Shown here piece by piece: positions 33,108 to 40,446 of a stretch of DNA of 64,000 bases. The notes under the pieces were generated by a model. The model did no database searches, was not told where the DNA came from, and saw nothing but the letters and a program-made list of their open reading frames with translations. This DNA comes from Lachnospiraceae bacterium (GTDB lineage Bacteria > Bacillota > Clostridia > Lachnospirales > Lachnospiraceae), in assembly GCA_014804425.1 (NCBI GenBank), contig JAAUZV010000012.1, positions 21,775 to 85,774 on the forward strand. The letters run 5' to 3'. The translations under genes were made by a program, and so were the position numbers. Positions within the stretch are counted from its first letter, which is position 1, and each line of letters opens with the position of its first letter.

Positions 33108-33904
33108 TGAAGATCGTATTGTCACCGGCCAAGAAAATGAAGGACGATTTAGACAGTCTGGCGCCGTTAGGATTGCCGGAGTTCGTTGATCAGGCGGAGG
33201 AAATTCTTTTTTGGCTAAAAAATAAGTCCCGGGAGGAATTAAAGAATCTCTGGAAATGCAATGATAAAATAGCCGAACAGAATTTTGAACGGATAGCGCA
33301 TATGGATTTGAAAAGAAGGCTGACTCCGGCAGTGCTGGCCTATGAGGGGCTCGCTTATCAATATATGGCGCCCTCCGTATTTGAGGACGGCCAGTATGAT
33401 TACGTGCAGGAGCACTTGCGGATATTGTCAGCATTTTATGGTGTGCTGAAACCGATGGACGGTGTGACGCCATACCGGCTGGAGATGCAGGCAAAAGCTG
33501 CTATTGGCGGGTATCAGGATCTTTATGAATTATGGGGAAGCAGATTATATGAAGCTGTCCGGGATGACAGCGGGGTTATCATTAATCTTGCATCTAAGGA
33601 ATATTCAAAATGTATCGAAAAATACCTCTCGGAAAACGACAGATATATCACGATCACCTTTTGCGAAAGATCCGGCGGTAAGCTTGTGACAAAAGGGACT
33701 TATGCCAAGATGGCAAGGGGCGAAATGGTACGGTTTATGGCAGAGGAGAACATCGAGGAGCCGACAGAAATACGAAAATATAACAGGCTGGGGTACCTAT
33801 TCAGGGAGGATTTATCCACGGAGACCGAATATGTTTTTGAAAGGGTAAAGGCAAGTGCGTACCCGGATGGAAAGGAGCAGCGTGTTGGAAGGAAAGTTAT
33901 TTGA
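33107..33904 (+). CDS. yaaA: Peroxide stress protein YaaA
   Basis: A 265-residue UPF0246 protein, in other bacteria induced by hydrogen peroxide and thought to limit free iron and DNA damage. Recognisable family blocks are MKIVLSPAKKM at the start, VLAYEGLAYQYM (about 84-95), LRILSAFYGVLKPMDG (about 104-119) and INLASKEYSK (about 163). It overlaps bcp by one base, and the pairing fits a shared peroxide defence role. The following GNAT gene overlaps its end. Confidence 0.93.
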   Translation: MKIVLSPAKKMKDDLDSLAPLGLPEFVDQAEEILFWLKNKSREELKNLWKCNDKIAEQNFERIAHMDLKRRLTPAVLAYEGLAYQYMAPSVFEDGQYDYVQEHLRILSAFYGVLKPMDGVTPYRLEMQAKAAIGGYQDLYELWGSRLYEAVRDDSGVIINLASKEYSKCIEKYLSENDRYITITFCERSGGKLVTKGTYAKMARGEMVRFMAEENIEEPTEIRKYNRLGYLFREDLSTETEYVFERVKASAYPDGKEQRVGRKVI

Positions 33905-34430
33905 TGAACATCCTATTGCGGATAAGGAAATATTAGAAAAATTTGAATTCAGAGATATAAAACCCGAAGAGGCGGAGCAGGCGGTGACGATCGAGCAGAT
34001 TTGCTTTCCGCCCCATGAGGCGTGCTCGGAACAGCATATGAAGGAGCGAATGAGAAAGGCCCCGGACTTGTTTTTGGCGGCAGTGGATAAAGAAACAGGA
34101 AGAATCGCGGGATTTCTAAACGGAATTGCGACAAATGAGGATTCCTTCAGGGATGCATTTTTTACGGATGCCGAACTGCATGACCCTAATGGCAAAAATA
34201 TTATGCTGGTGGGCTTGGATGTGCTGCCCGAATATCGAAGGCAGGGGCTTGGCAGAGCGCTTGTATTTCAATATCTGCAAAGGGAGCGGGAAAAAGGGCG
34301 TAACATGCTGGTGCTTACCTGTCTGGAATCAAAGGTCGAGATGTATCTGAAGTTTGGCTTTCAGGATGACGGAATCGCAAATTCAACATGGGGCGGGGAA
34401 GAATGGCACGAGATGAGCCATGCGATATAG
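33882..34430 (+). CDS. GNAT-family N-acetyltransferase
   Basis: About 182 residues. The acetyl-CoA loop LDVLPEYRRQGLGRALV (about residues 107-123) and the downstream ESKVEMYLKFGF segment are diagnostic of GNATs. The acceptor is unknown. Ribosome site GGAG (33874-33877) favours GTG 33882 or TTG 33885 over an in-frame ATG at 33867. It overlaps the end of yaaA and is part of the same transcript. Confidence 0.85.
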   Translation: MLEGKLFDEHPIADKEILEKFEFRDIKPEEAEQAVTIEQICFPPHEACSEQHMKERMRKAPDLFLAAVDKETGRIAGFLNGIATNEDSFRDAFFTDAELHDPNGKNIMLVGLDVLPEYRRQGLGRALVFQYLQREREKGRNMLVLTCLESKVEMYLKFGFQDDGIANSTWGGEEWHEMSHAI

Positions 34431-34509
34431 GATGGAATGATCAAGGCATGGGAAAATGACAATCTGCAGGAATAGGCGGATTGCCCCTCATTTGATTACA
34501 TTATGACAC

Positions 34510-34538
34510 TTGACAGGCAGAGAAAACTTAAATACAAT
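34510..34538 (+). promoter_or_regulatory. Promoter of the AbrB/RelE-type toxin-antitoxin pair
   Basis: TTGACA (34510-34515) and TACAAT (34533-34538) with a 17-base spacer, about 75 bases before the antitoxin start. Confidence 0.75.
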
Positions 34539-34611
34539 TATCTTAACGCAAAGAAACCAAGAAACAAAGAATATTATTTTTTGATTTACATATGATAAGG
34601 AGGGCATGGAA

Positions 34612-34992
34612 ATGCCGGCAGCAATGGTGAAAGGCAGTGTTCCTATGGAAATGAAAAAAGTGAGCATCTCTGCAAAAAGGCAGATAACAATCCCACAGAA
34701 GTTTTTTACAATGTTGGGGTTTGATACGGAAGCGGAATGTATGGTACGCGGGAATGAACTGGTTATCCGTCCTGCGAAAACAAATACAGGTGGGGAATTT
34801 GCAGAACAGATACTGGCAGATCTGATTGAGCAGGGATATAGTGGCAATGAGCTGCTTCAACATTTTAAACAAGCACAAAGCCGAGTGCGTCCGGCTGTAG
34901 AGGAGATGATCGGGGAAGCAGGGCGGGCCGCTGTTTCAGAATCCGAATATGAGTCCTATGAGGATGTTTTTGGCGGGGAGGAGAAAGAGTGA
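34612..34992 (+). CDS. AbrB/MazE-fold antitoxin
   Basis: A 126-residue protein. The swapped-hairpin DNA-binding domain reads VSISAKRQITIPQKFF (about residues 15-30), then CMVRGNELVIRP. The acidic C-terminal half (EYESYEDVFGGEEKE) is suited to bind the toxin. AAGGAGG at 34597-34603 lies 8 bases before ATG 34612; the ATG at 34606 would be too close. The toxin gene overlaps its stop by 4 bases. Confidence 0.87.
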   Translation: MPAAMVKGSVPMEMKKVSISAKRQITIPQKFFTMLGFDTEAECMVRGNELVIRPAKTNTGGEFAEQILADLIEQGYSGNELLQHFKQAQSRVRPAVEEMIGEAGRAAVSESEYESYEDVFGGEEKE

Positions 34993-35285
34993 CAGAGGTA
35001 CGTTTTCTTCCTCCTGCAGCAAAATTCATAAAAAAATTGAAAGACAAAAAGCTGAAAAGGTTGTATCAGGAGGCAGTTGATAAAATCCGGGAAGATTATA
35101 TGGTTGGCGAAGCCAAGACGGGAGATCTGTCCGGCGTGTATGGTTATGACATTTATTATAATAAGACAAATTATGAATTGGCATATACAGTGGAATATCT
35201 GGAGGATGTTGTAGTGGTTGTGATCATGGCCGGAACAAGGGAAAACTTTTACGACCAACTCAAGCAGTATATGAGGAATGTATAG
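34989..35285 (+). CDS. RelE/ParE-family toxin (YafQ/RelE-like)
   Basis: A 98-residue toxin starting with GTG 34989, which overlaps the antitoxin stop (GTGA). Core features are FLPPAAKFIKKLKDKKLKRLYQEA, DLSGVYGYDIYY, and a C-terminal TRENFYDQLKQYM that resembles the catalytic tail of RelE-type interferases. With the AbrB-like partner it forms the third toxin-antitoxin module of this region. Confidence 0.85.
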   Translation: MTEVRFLPPAAKFIKKLKDKKLKRLYQEAVDKIREDYMVGEAKTGDLSGVYGYDIYYNKTNYELAYTVEYLEDVVVVVIMAGTRENFYDQLKQYMRNV

Positions 35286-35337
35286 GTAAGCGGGCATGAT
35301 AAGCTGCATTGATAAAATGGAGTCAATGCGAAACCGT

Positions 35338-36060
35338 TTACTTATTTATCTCTCCCAAAGGAATGACATTGATATAATCATTCATGCTCCTGAATTTTTG
35401 ATAGTATAATCGATCAACCGTTAAATCTATTTCAAATTCATTCTGATTAAGCTGATAAACGGCATCTTCTAGAATTCTGGCAGACCGCTTATCAAATCCG
35501 TTGATATGGTAGTACGCCAGCGTAATATGCGGCGTAAAGGGATAATTTAATATTTTTACCTGATCAAAAACGGAATATAACTGCATCAAACGGAGGTAAT
35601 CGGCCTCATCAGCCGGATACAGCCCCAATACCAAACTGGTGTCAACCATATTAAAGATATATTTACTTTTCATTTTTATGACGGCATTGCCGTGTTTTTG
35701 TATTTCGCCTATTTTTTCGATCACCTTGAGTTCGTTCTCAAACAATTCCTCCGCCACGTCTCGTAAAACCGGGGAATTGCTGAGATCATGCAAAGTCACG
35801 TGAAATGTATTCGGGACCAATCTTTCACAAAAGCATTCCGGGGCAGCCTCATATAATAAATCCACATACTCAGCTAATTGATCTTTTATCCTTTTATCTA
35901 ACGCAAAGACGACGGTATCTCCGTAAAAGCTTCGAAACGTATTGTCGGTATCAACTTTTTGGGAAAGGGAGGGATTACCTTTAAAGTAATCGCTTCCATA
36001 ATTTATGTCCTTTTTTTCAAAAGAATCTATTCTGTTTAAGAATTCCTGATATGTTTCCAT
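35338..36060 (-). CDS. 2H phosphoesterase-superfamily protein (LigT/2-5 RNA ligase-like)
   Basis: About 240 residues. Two HxTx motifs define the 2H fold: FHVTLHDL (about residues 86-93) and TPHITLAYY (about 173-181). Relatives hydrolyse cyclic phosphodiesters in RNA or nucleotides. The exact substrate is open. ATG 36060 is chosen, with AAGGCGG upstream; an ATG at 36069 is possible. Its 5-prime coding sequence is partly duplicated at 37519-37560, beyond the Rpn-type nuclease gene. Confidence 0.8.
   Translation of the reverse strand: METYQEFLNRIDSFEKKDINYGSDYFKGNPSLSQKVDTDNTFRSFYGDTVVFALDKRIKDQLAEYVDLLYEAAPECFCERLVPNTFHVTLHDLSNSPVLRDVAEELFENELKVIEKIGEIQKHGNAVIKMKSKYIFNMVDTSLVLGLYPADEADYLRLMQLYSVFDQVKILNYPFTPHITLAYYHINGFDKRSARILEDAVYQLNQNEFEIDLTVDRLYYQKFRSMNDYINVIPLGEINK
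36001..36042 (-). repeat. Duplicated segment, copy within the 2H phosphoesterase gene
   Basis: 42 bases coding for part of FLNRIDSFEKKDIN. They recur at 37519-37560 with only two mismatches and in the same orientation. Confidence 0.85.
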
Positions 36061-36101
36061 AAAGAGCATCCGCCTTCGTAAAATTTTGTTGCAACAATCT
36101 G

Positions 36102-36130
36102 ATTATATCATCGTCAGTGGCGCGGGGCAA
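36102..36130 (-). promoter_or_regulatory. Promoter of the 2H phosphoesterase gene
   Basis: On the minus strand TTGCCC (36130-36125) and TATAAT (36107-36102) are 17 bases apart. Confidence 0.6.
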
Positions 36131-36169
36131 TGTGAAATGAGAGAAGTTACTGGAAATATGCACAATGGG

Positions 36170-36199
36170 TTGACTTTAAAATATAACCTTTGCTATAAT
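36170..36199 (+). promoter_or_regulatory. Promoter of the Rpn-nuclease leader
   Basis: TTGACT (36170-36175) and TATAAT (36194-36199) with an 18-base spacer, and TGC before TATAAT giving an extended -10. Transcription should start near 36206, about 290 bases before the nuclease start codon. Confidence 0.8.
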
Positions 36200-36202
36200 C
36201 AA

Positions 36203-36490
36203 GCCAAAGCATATATTCTTTGGCGAATCTGTTTTGGCGTTCCTATTCCTGTAATGCCAATCCATGTCAAGCGGCATCAAGCCGTTTCTTAAGGGAACTC
36301 TCCCTATGATTCCAAGAGAATTTCTAAAAGAAATTCTCTGAAAGAATGCGCAGCATTCTAAAAGAACACAAGGTGTTCTTTTGTAATCTATGCTTTATCC
36401 CAACCAAATTAGCAAAGCATAGTGCACTGAATGATAGGTAAGAGGGTTTTGCCTTTGGCCCCTGTTTTCGCGCACTATGGGAACAGGAGG
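36203..36490 (+). ncRNA. Structured leader: array of consecutive perfect hairpins before the nuclease gene
   Basis: Stems in order: GCCAAAG/CTTTGGC (36203-36224); TTGGCGTT/AATGCCAA (36234-36260); CGGC/GCCG extended by three pairs (36269-36287); AGAGAATTTCT/AGAAATTCTCT (36315-36339); AGAATGC/GCATTCT (36343-36359); AAAAGAACAC/GTGTTCTTTT (36360-36382, terminator-like); CTATGCTTT/AAAGCATAG (36388-36422). Then ATAGTGC (36419-36425) can pair with GCACTAT (36472-36478), and CCTGTT (36461-36466) with AACAGG (36482-36487), which covers the ribosome site CAGGAGG. I match it to no known RNA class. Confidence 0.6.
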
Positions 36491-36496
36491 AAACGA

Positions 36497-37393
36497 ATGA
36501 GACAACGAAGGAAACTGGAAGAACTGAACCTTGTGGATGACTTTCTGGTCAACAGTCTGACAATTCATAAGGTATACGGAGAGCCTGCGGCGCGCTGCAT
36601 TTTGGAATGTATTTTAGGCAGAAAGATCGGAAAACTTAAGATTATCCCGCAGCATTTTGTGCCGGGAGAGGACACGGACGAGCATGGCATTCGCATAGAC
36701 GTGTATCTTGATGAAGTAGACGGAGAACTTTTTGACCTAGAACCCGACAACAACAGCGGGGATGAGGACGTTGCCGCCCTGCCGAAGCGGGTGCGTTTTT
36801 ATCATGCAAAGCTCGACGCAGGAAGCCTGAAGCTCGGCGAGGAATACGGCAGTCTACGAAATGTTTTTGTGATCTTTATCACGACCTATGATCCATTCGG
36901 GCTTGACCGGATGGTCTACACGGTCAAAAACGCTTGTATAGAAGTTCCGGAATTGCCATATGAGGACGGAGCGAGAACCATTTTTCTTTATACGAAAGGG
37001 ACAGTCGGGAATCCGCCGGAGAGCTTACGGGAACTTCTTTATTACATGGAGCATACGTCAAAGGAAAATGCAAGAACAGAGAATTTGCAAAGACTGCATA
37101 AAATGGTAATGGCAGTCAAACGTGACGGAAAGGTGGGGCTGACCTATATGAAAAGCTTTGAGATTGAACAGAAGATACGGCGGGAAGGCATAAATGAAGG
37201 AAAAACTGTTGGAAAAGCAGAAGGAAAAGCAGAAGACATCCTTGATCTTCTTAGCGAATTAGGCGATGTCCCCCTGTCCGTGCAGGACAAGATCACTTCG
37301 CAAAAGGATATGCACATTCTGAGCACGTGGCTGAAACTGGCGGCAAAAGCGGAAAACATACAGGATTTTACACAAAAAGCCTTTACAACCTAA
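36497..37393 (+). CDS. Rpn-family PD-(D/E)XK nuclease (recombination-promoting nuclease/putative transposase)
   Basis: A 298-residue protein of the Rpn/PDDEXK_2 type, DNA nucleases that promote RecA-independent recombination and are often multicopy. The core is IRIDVYLDEVDGELFDLE (about residues 73-90) followed by the KRVRFYHAKLDA helix and VFVIFITTYDPFG. The usual ExQ is read here as LEPD, so the active site is altered or shifted. The C-terminus has a GKAEGKAED-type repeat, common in the family. CAGGAGG stands 6 bases before ATG 36497; an in-frame start at 36431 lacks one. A 60-nt block shared with the invertible element follows. Confidence 0.85.
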   Translation: MRQRRKLEELNLVDDFLVNSLTIHKVYGEPAARCILECILGRKIGKLKIIPQHFVPGEDTDEHGIRIDVYLDEVDGELFDLEPDNNSGDEDVAALPKRVRFYHAKLDAGSLKLGEEYGSLRNVFVIFITTYDPFGLDRMVYTVKNACIEVPELPYEDGARTIFLYTKGTVGNPPESLRELLYYMEHTSKENARTENLQRLHKMVMAVKRDGKVGLTYMKSFEIEQKIRREGINEGKTVGKAEGKAEDILDLLSELGDVPLSVQDKITSQKDMHILSTWLKLAAKAENIQDFTQKAFTT

Positions 37394-37395
37394 CT

Positions 37396-37455
37396 GTATG
37401 ATTGTTGCGATTTGGAGTTCCCTTGAAAGTCTTCAAGGGAACTCTTTTATTTATG
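37396..37455 (+). repeat. 60-nt terminator block, copy A
   Basis: Begins GTATGATTGTTGCG and contains the perfect stem GAGTTCCCTTGAA (37415-37427)/TTCAAGGGAACTC (37432-37444) with loop AGTC, followed by TTTTATTTATG. It matches 55446-55505 at 54 of 60 positions. It is a strong terminator for the nuclease gene. Confidence 0.9.
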
Positions 37456-37518
37456 TATGGATCCTTTTGCAGTGCGCTTTTTACACATTGCAAGGTTCGG
37501 GTAATCCTTTCAGGCATT

Positions 37519-37560
37519 ATTTATGTCATTTTTTTCAAAAGAATCAATTCTGTTTAAGAA
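37519..37560 (-). repeat. Duplicated 5-prime fragment of the 2H phosphoesterase gene
   Basis: 40 of 42 bases match 36001-36042. On the minus strand it still reads FLNRIDSFEKNDIN, so it is a piece of a second or displaced gene copy. The two copies bracket the nuclease gene, its leader and its terminator. Confidence 0.85.
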
Positions 37561-37579
37561 CTTTCTGAACCCCAAGCCT

Positions 37580-39979
37580 CTAAAAGTAATATTCTTCCAA
37601 ATATGCATATACCTCCGGCATCACGAATCCTTTTATTTCTTCATACCGTTTTTCGTTCATCAACTTCCGTACCCGCGATGCACTGATGACGCTGCCGTCA
37701 TGCTCTCGGCGTGGAATTTCGATAAATTCTATCCCGTGCGCCGGCAAAACTTTACTCATCGCCTGATTGTACTGCCTTGTATAGGCGTCGATCGGCTCCT
37801 CACCGGCAAAACGGACGCTGATATTCAGTTCCTTTGCGATCACTTCCGAAAACAGATCAAGGTCGTCCGTGGCATCAAACACAATGTCGGGATTGTCATC
37901 CTTTTCAAAGTAGCCTGGCAGGGTGACTGCGGATATGATATATTTCCCACTCGGAATGACCGTCACCTTATCAAGATCTGCCGTACCCAAACGCACCATC
38001 GCGATCCTGTCCTTAAATTTAAAGAACGATTTATCTTCCTCAACCACGAAGATGAGGAGTCTGTCCACCTGTGCGCATGCCTGTTCAATGAGATAGCGGT
38101 GCCCGAGTGTAAACGGGTTACAATTCATAACAATAGCGCCTGTACGCTTTGCTGACCTATCTATATGTTGCGACAGGGACCTTAGCCAATTCAGCAACTG
38201 CACCGGAATCGCCTTGGAATGTTTTCTTTGTAATCCAAAACATACGATATTTCCCGCATTTTCATTTTCAAGCTTCTCTGACGTAAGCAACTGTTTTTTA
38301 TTCAAGATGTCATATATGTAATCTGTAATCCGTTTTGTCAAATAACTGTCTACGTGATTGAGGCTGTCCAAAACATGACTCATCAGATTCGGACAGTTTT
38401 GGTATACCTCCGCAAGGCTGTGTACCTCAAGGCCCGCCTTACGATAAATAGAAGGATCAAATGCATAAAAAATCACAATATCTCCGCTGCGGAACATCGC
38501 TTCTCGCGCTATTAAGTGGCGCGATTCAAAATGCGTTCCCATATTTCTGATATAATAATGCCCGTCTATTTTTCTTCTCAATAGGCTGCCAATTGTATTC
38601 TCATCCCTCACATAAGCTCCAAACATGAGGCATGGTCCAAGTAACCATAGCGTATATTGATAGTTTAAAGGATTACCGATCGTGGAACGTTCACCTGAAT
38701 ATACATTCATATATTTTCCAGTCATATCAACAATCTGGGGATATCCGTTTATGATGGTGAATTTTCTCGACTTAAATTCATCTAAAAAATCCGGCGCTTC
38801 ATGGGCTGATTTCAAGAATTGACGGATGATCTCAAAATATTCGGATCGTCCCTTCAAATATGCCTCCTCAAGCCGCCTCCAATTTTGTTTATCAAACTGC
38901 TTAATATTTTCCCATTCCATATCAATATTTGATAGGATCAGCGTCTTTATCTTGTTTTTATGTAGCTGCGGAATCAGATTATACACGATATCATAATCTG
39001 ATGATCGTGCCTCTATTCTTGAGGAAAAGCGATCCGATGATGTATATCGCTCGAATAGAGGCCACTCTTTACTAATTACGGGGATCGTATGGCCGCCTAA
39101 TAAAACACATGGATTTTTCAGGATACAGCAGGATACGCATAAGACCTCTGGTATTTCCGTTATTTCTCCCATATACTCATAACAATTTTGGTTCGGTCTC
39201 CAAACAAAATGATTTTTGAGTATCGTGATCGAGTGTTCTTGTTTGATTGCAGCTTTAAAATACTCGTTTTCTTCTTCTAAGAATGCAATCGATTCGTAAT
39301 GATAAAGATAGTCGCAGTATTTTTCGTGTACATTTTCTTTGCCTGTTCTGCATACAGGAGAATAAGGAATATTTTGTTTTTTATATACGAGCTCTCTGAT
39401 GCGAAATGTTTCCGGAATACAATCATAGACCACATTTGCACTTAAAAATTCTTCAAATCGGTCTGGCGAAATGAAGTCCCTTTCATCTACGATCATGAGT
39501 GATCCGTTTGTATCTAATGCAATCTGATCTGCGGTATTTTTTTGCGTTTCGTTAATAAAACGGGTAATCACAACACTTCGTGCATGGATTTCTGATGGAA
39601 TGAATTCTTTGTATAAGCGAAGTATTATGTCACAGGAAATGATTTCTGTATCGTTTTCCGTGAATGTTTTTCGATATTCTTTTAGGATGTGATTTTCATC
39701 ATCCAGCACGGGCACTGCATAGATACCGGGATTTTGATCCAATATTTCTTCAGCGCGCGTTTCGTCGTCAACGCTTACATAAGTATAATGTTCCTGAATG
39801 AGCGGTGTATTACGCAGGCAATAACGCCTAAAGTTTCCAAGCGTTATAATACCAAACAGTTTTCCGTCACAGCATACATAAACAACCTGACGTGAGTCTA
39901 TTAAAAAATGCGATATTAAAAAATCTTCACAAAGAGCAGACTCTTCGATAATACATGGTTTTTCAGATAAATAAATCAT
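37580..39979 (-). CDS. Multidomain CBS-domain/CitC-like nucleotidyltransferase protein
   Basis: A 799-residue protein with an unusual layout. Residues 1-120 look like CBS domains (VVYVCCDGKLFGIITLGNF; GIYAVPVLDDENHILKEY). A middle region (about 455-570: GPCLMFGAYVRDENTIGSLL, then GDIVIFYAFDP) has an SGNH-hydrolase-like appearance, which I hold only loosely. Residues about 610-799 are a nucleotidyltransferase like citrate lyase ligase: GAIVMNCNPFTLGHRYLIEQ with the HxGH-type signature, and ISASRVRKL near the end. It probably activates a small molecule with a nucleotide for attachment to the glycan. Last gene of the minus-strand cluster; start overlaps the previous stop. Confidence 0.7.
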   Translation of the reverse strand: MIYLSEKPCIIEESALCEDFLISHFLIDSRQVVYVCCDGKLFGIITLGNFRRYCLRNTPLIQEHYTYVSVDDETRAEEILDQNPGIYAVPVLDDENHILKEYRKTFTENDTEIISCDIILRLYKEFIPSEIHARSVVITRFINETQKNTADQIALDTNGSLMIVDERDFISPDRFEEFLSANVVYDCIPETFRIRELVYKKQNIPYSPVCRTGKENVHEKYCDYLYHYESIAFLEEENEYFKAAIKQEHSITILKNHFVWRPNQNCYEYMGEITEIPEVLCVSCCILKNPCVLLGGHTIPVISKEWPLFERYTSSDRFSSRIEARSSDYDIVYNLIPQLHKNKIKTLILSNIDMEWENIKQFDKQNWRRLEEAYLKGRSEYFEIIRQFLKSAHEAPDFLDEFKSRKFTIINGYPQIVDMTGKYMNVYSGERSTIGNPLNYQYTLWLLGPCLMFGAYVRDENTIGSLLRRKIDGHYYIRNMGTHFESRHLIAREAMFRSGDIVIFYAFDPSIYRKAGLEVHSLAEVYQNCPNLMSHVLDSLNHVDSYLTKRITDYIYDILNKKQLLTSEKLENENAGNIVCFGLQRKHSKAIPVQLLNWLRSLSQHIDRSAKRTGAIVMNCNPFTLGHRYLIEQACAQVDRLLIFVVEEDKSFFKFKDRIAMVRLGTADLDKVTVIPSGKYIISAVTLPGYFEKDDNPDIVFDATDDLDLFSEVIAKELNISVRFAGEEPIDAYTRQYNQAMSKVLPAHGIEFIEIPRREHDGSVISASRVRKLMNEKRYEEIKGFVMPEVYAYLEEYYF

Positions 39980-40446
39980 TTCTTCGACTCCTTATGTGTA
40001 TCATTGTTTATTGCTTTACCATTAATCTTTTTAGCCGGAACGCCTGCATATACACATCCTTTTTCCGTGCTGGTTAGGACGACAGAACCCGCTCCTATAA
40101 TGGTATTCTGTTTAAGCACGATTCCACCAAAAAGGCAGCTATTTCCATATATCACGCACCCTCGCTGTATTACAGGGTAATTTTTTCCGGCGCCCCTTCC
40201 GATAATGACGTTGGCATGTATAATAACATCTGCATCTATTCTGACACCAGAACCAATTACAATGCCGATAGGGTGCGGAAATAGTACGCTTTTATCGATT
40301 GTCGCGGCAGAAGAGATATCATTTCCTGTTTTTCTCATTCCGATCCACTGCAATGCATATGACAATTTTTTCATATGATGTCTATAGAAATAGTTCCCCA
40401 ATCGATAGTATTTTAGTGTAGCATTAGATCGGTATCTATCATTCAT
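39976..40446 (-). CDS. Serine-acetyltransferase-like hexapeptide transferase
   Basis: About 156 residues with left-handed beta-helix hexapeptide repeats (FPHPIGIVIGSGVRIDADVI, then VIIGRGAG, then NTIIGAGSVV and YAGVPAKKI). It is similar to serine acetyltransferases and to O-acetyltransferases of capsule loci. In this context O- or N-acetylation of a sugar is more likely than cysteine synthesis. TTGGAGG precedes ATG 40446. It overlaps the deacetylase gene by 8 bases. Confidence 0.85.
   Translation of the reverse strand: MNDRYRSNATLKYYRLGNYFYRHHMKKLSYALQWIGMRKTGNDISSAATIDKSVLFPHPIGIVIGSGVRIDADVIIHANVIIGRGAGKNYPVIQRGCVIYGNSCLFGGIVLKQNTIIGAGSVVLTSTEKGCVYAGVPAKKINGKAINNDTHKESKK

Noticed and set aside
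36203..36422. CRISPR array reading of the hairpin series
   Set aside because: The stems differ in sequence and length; there are no repeated units with uniform spacers.
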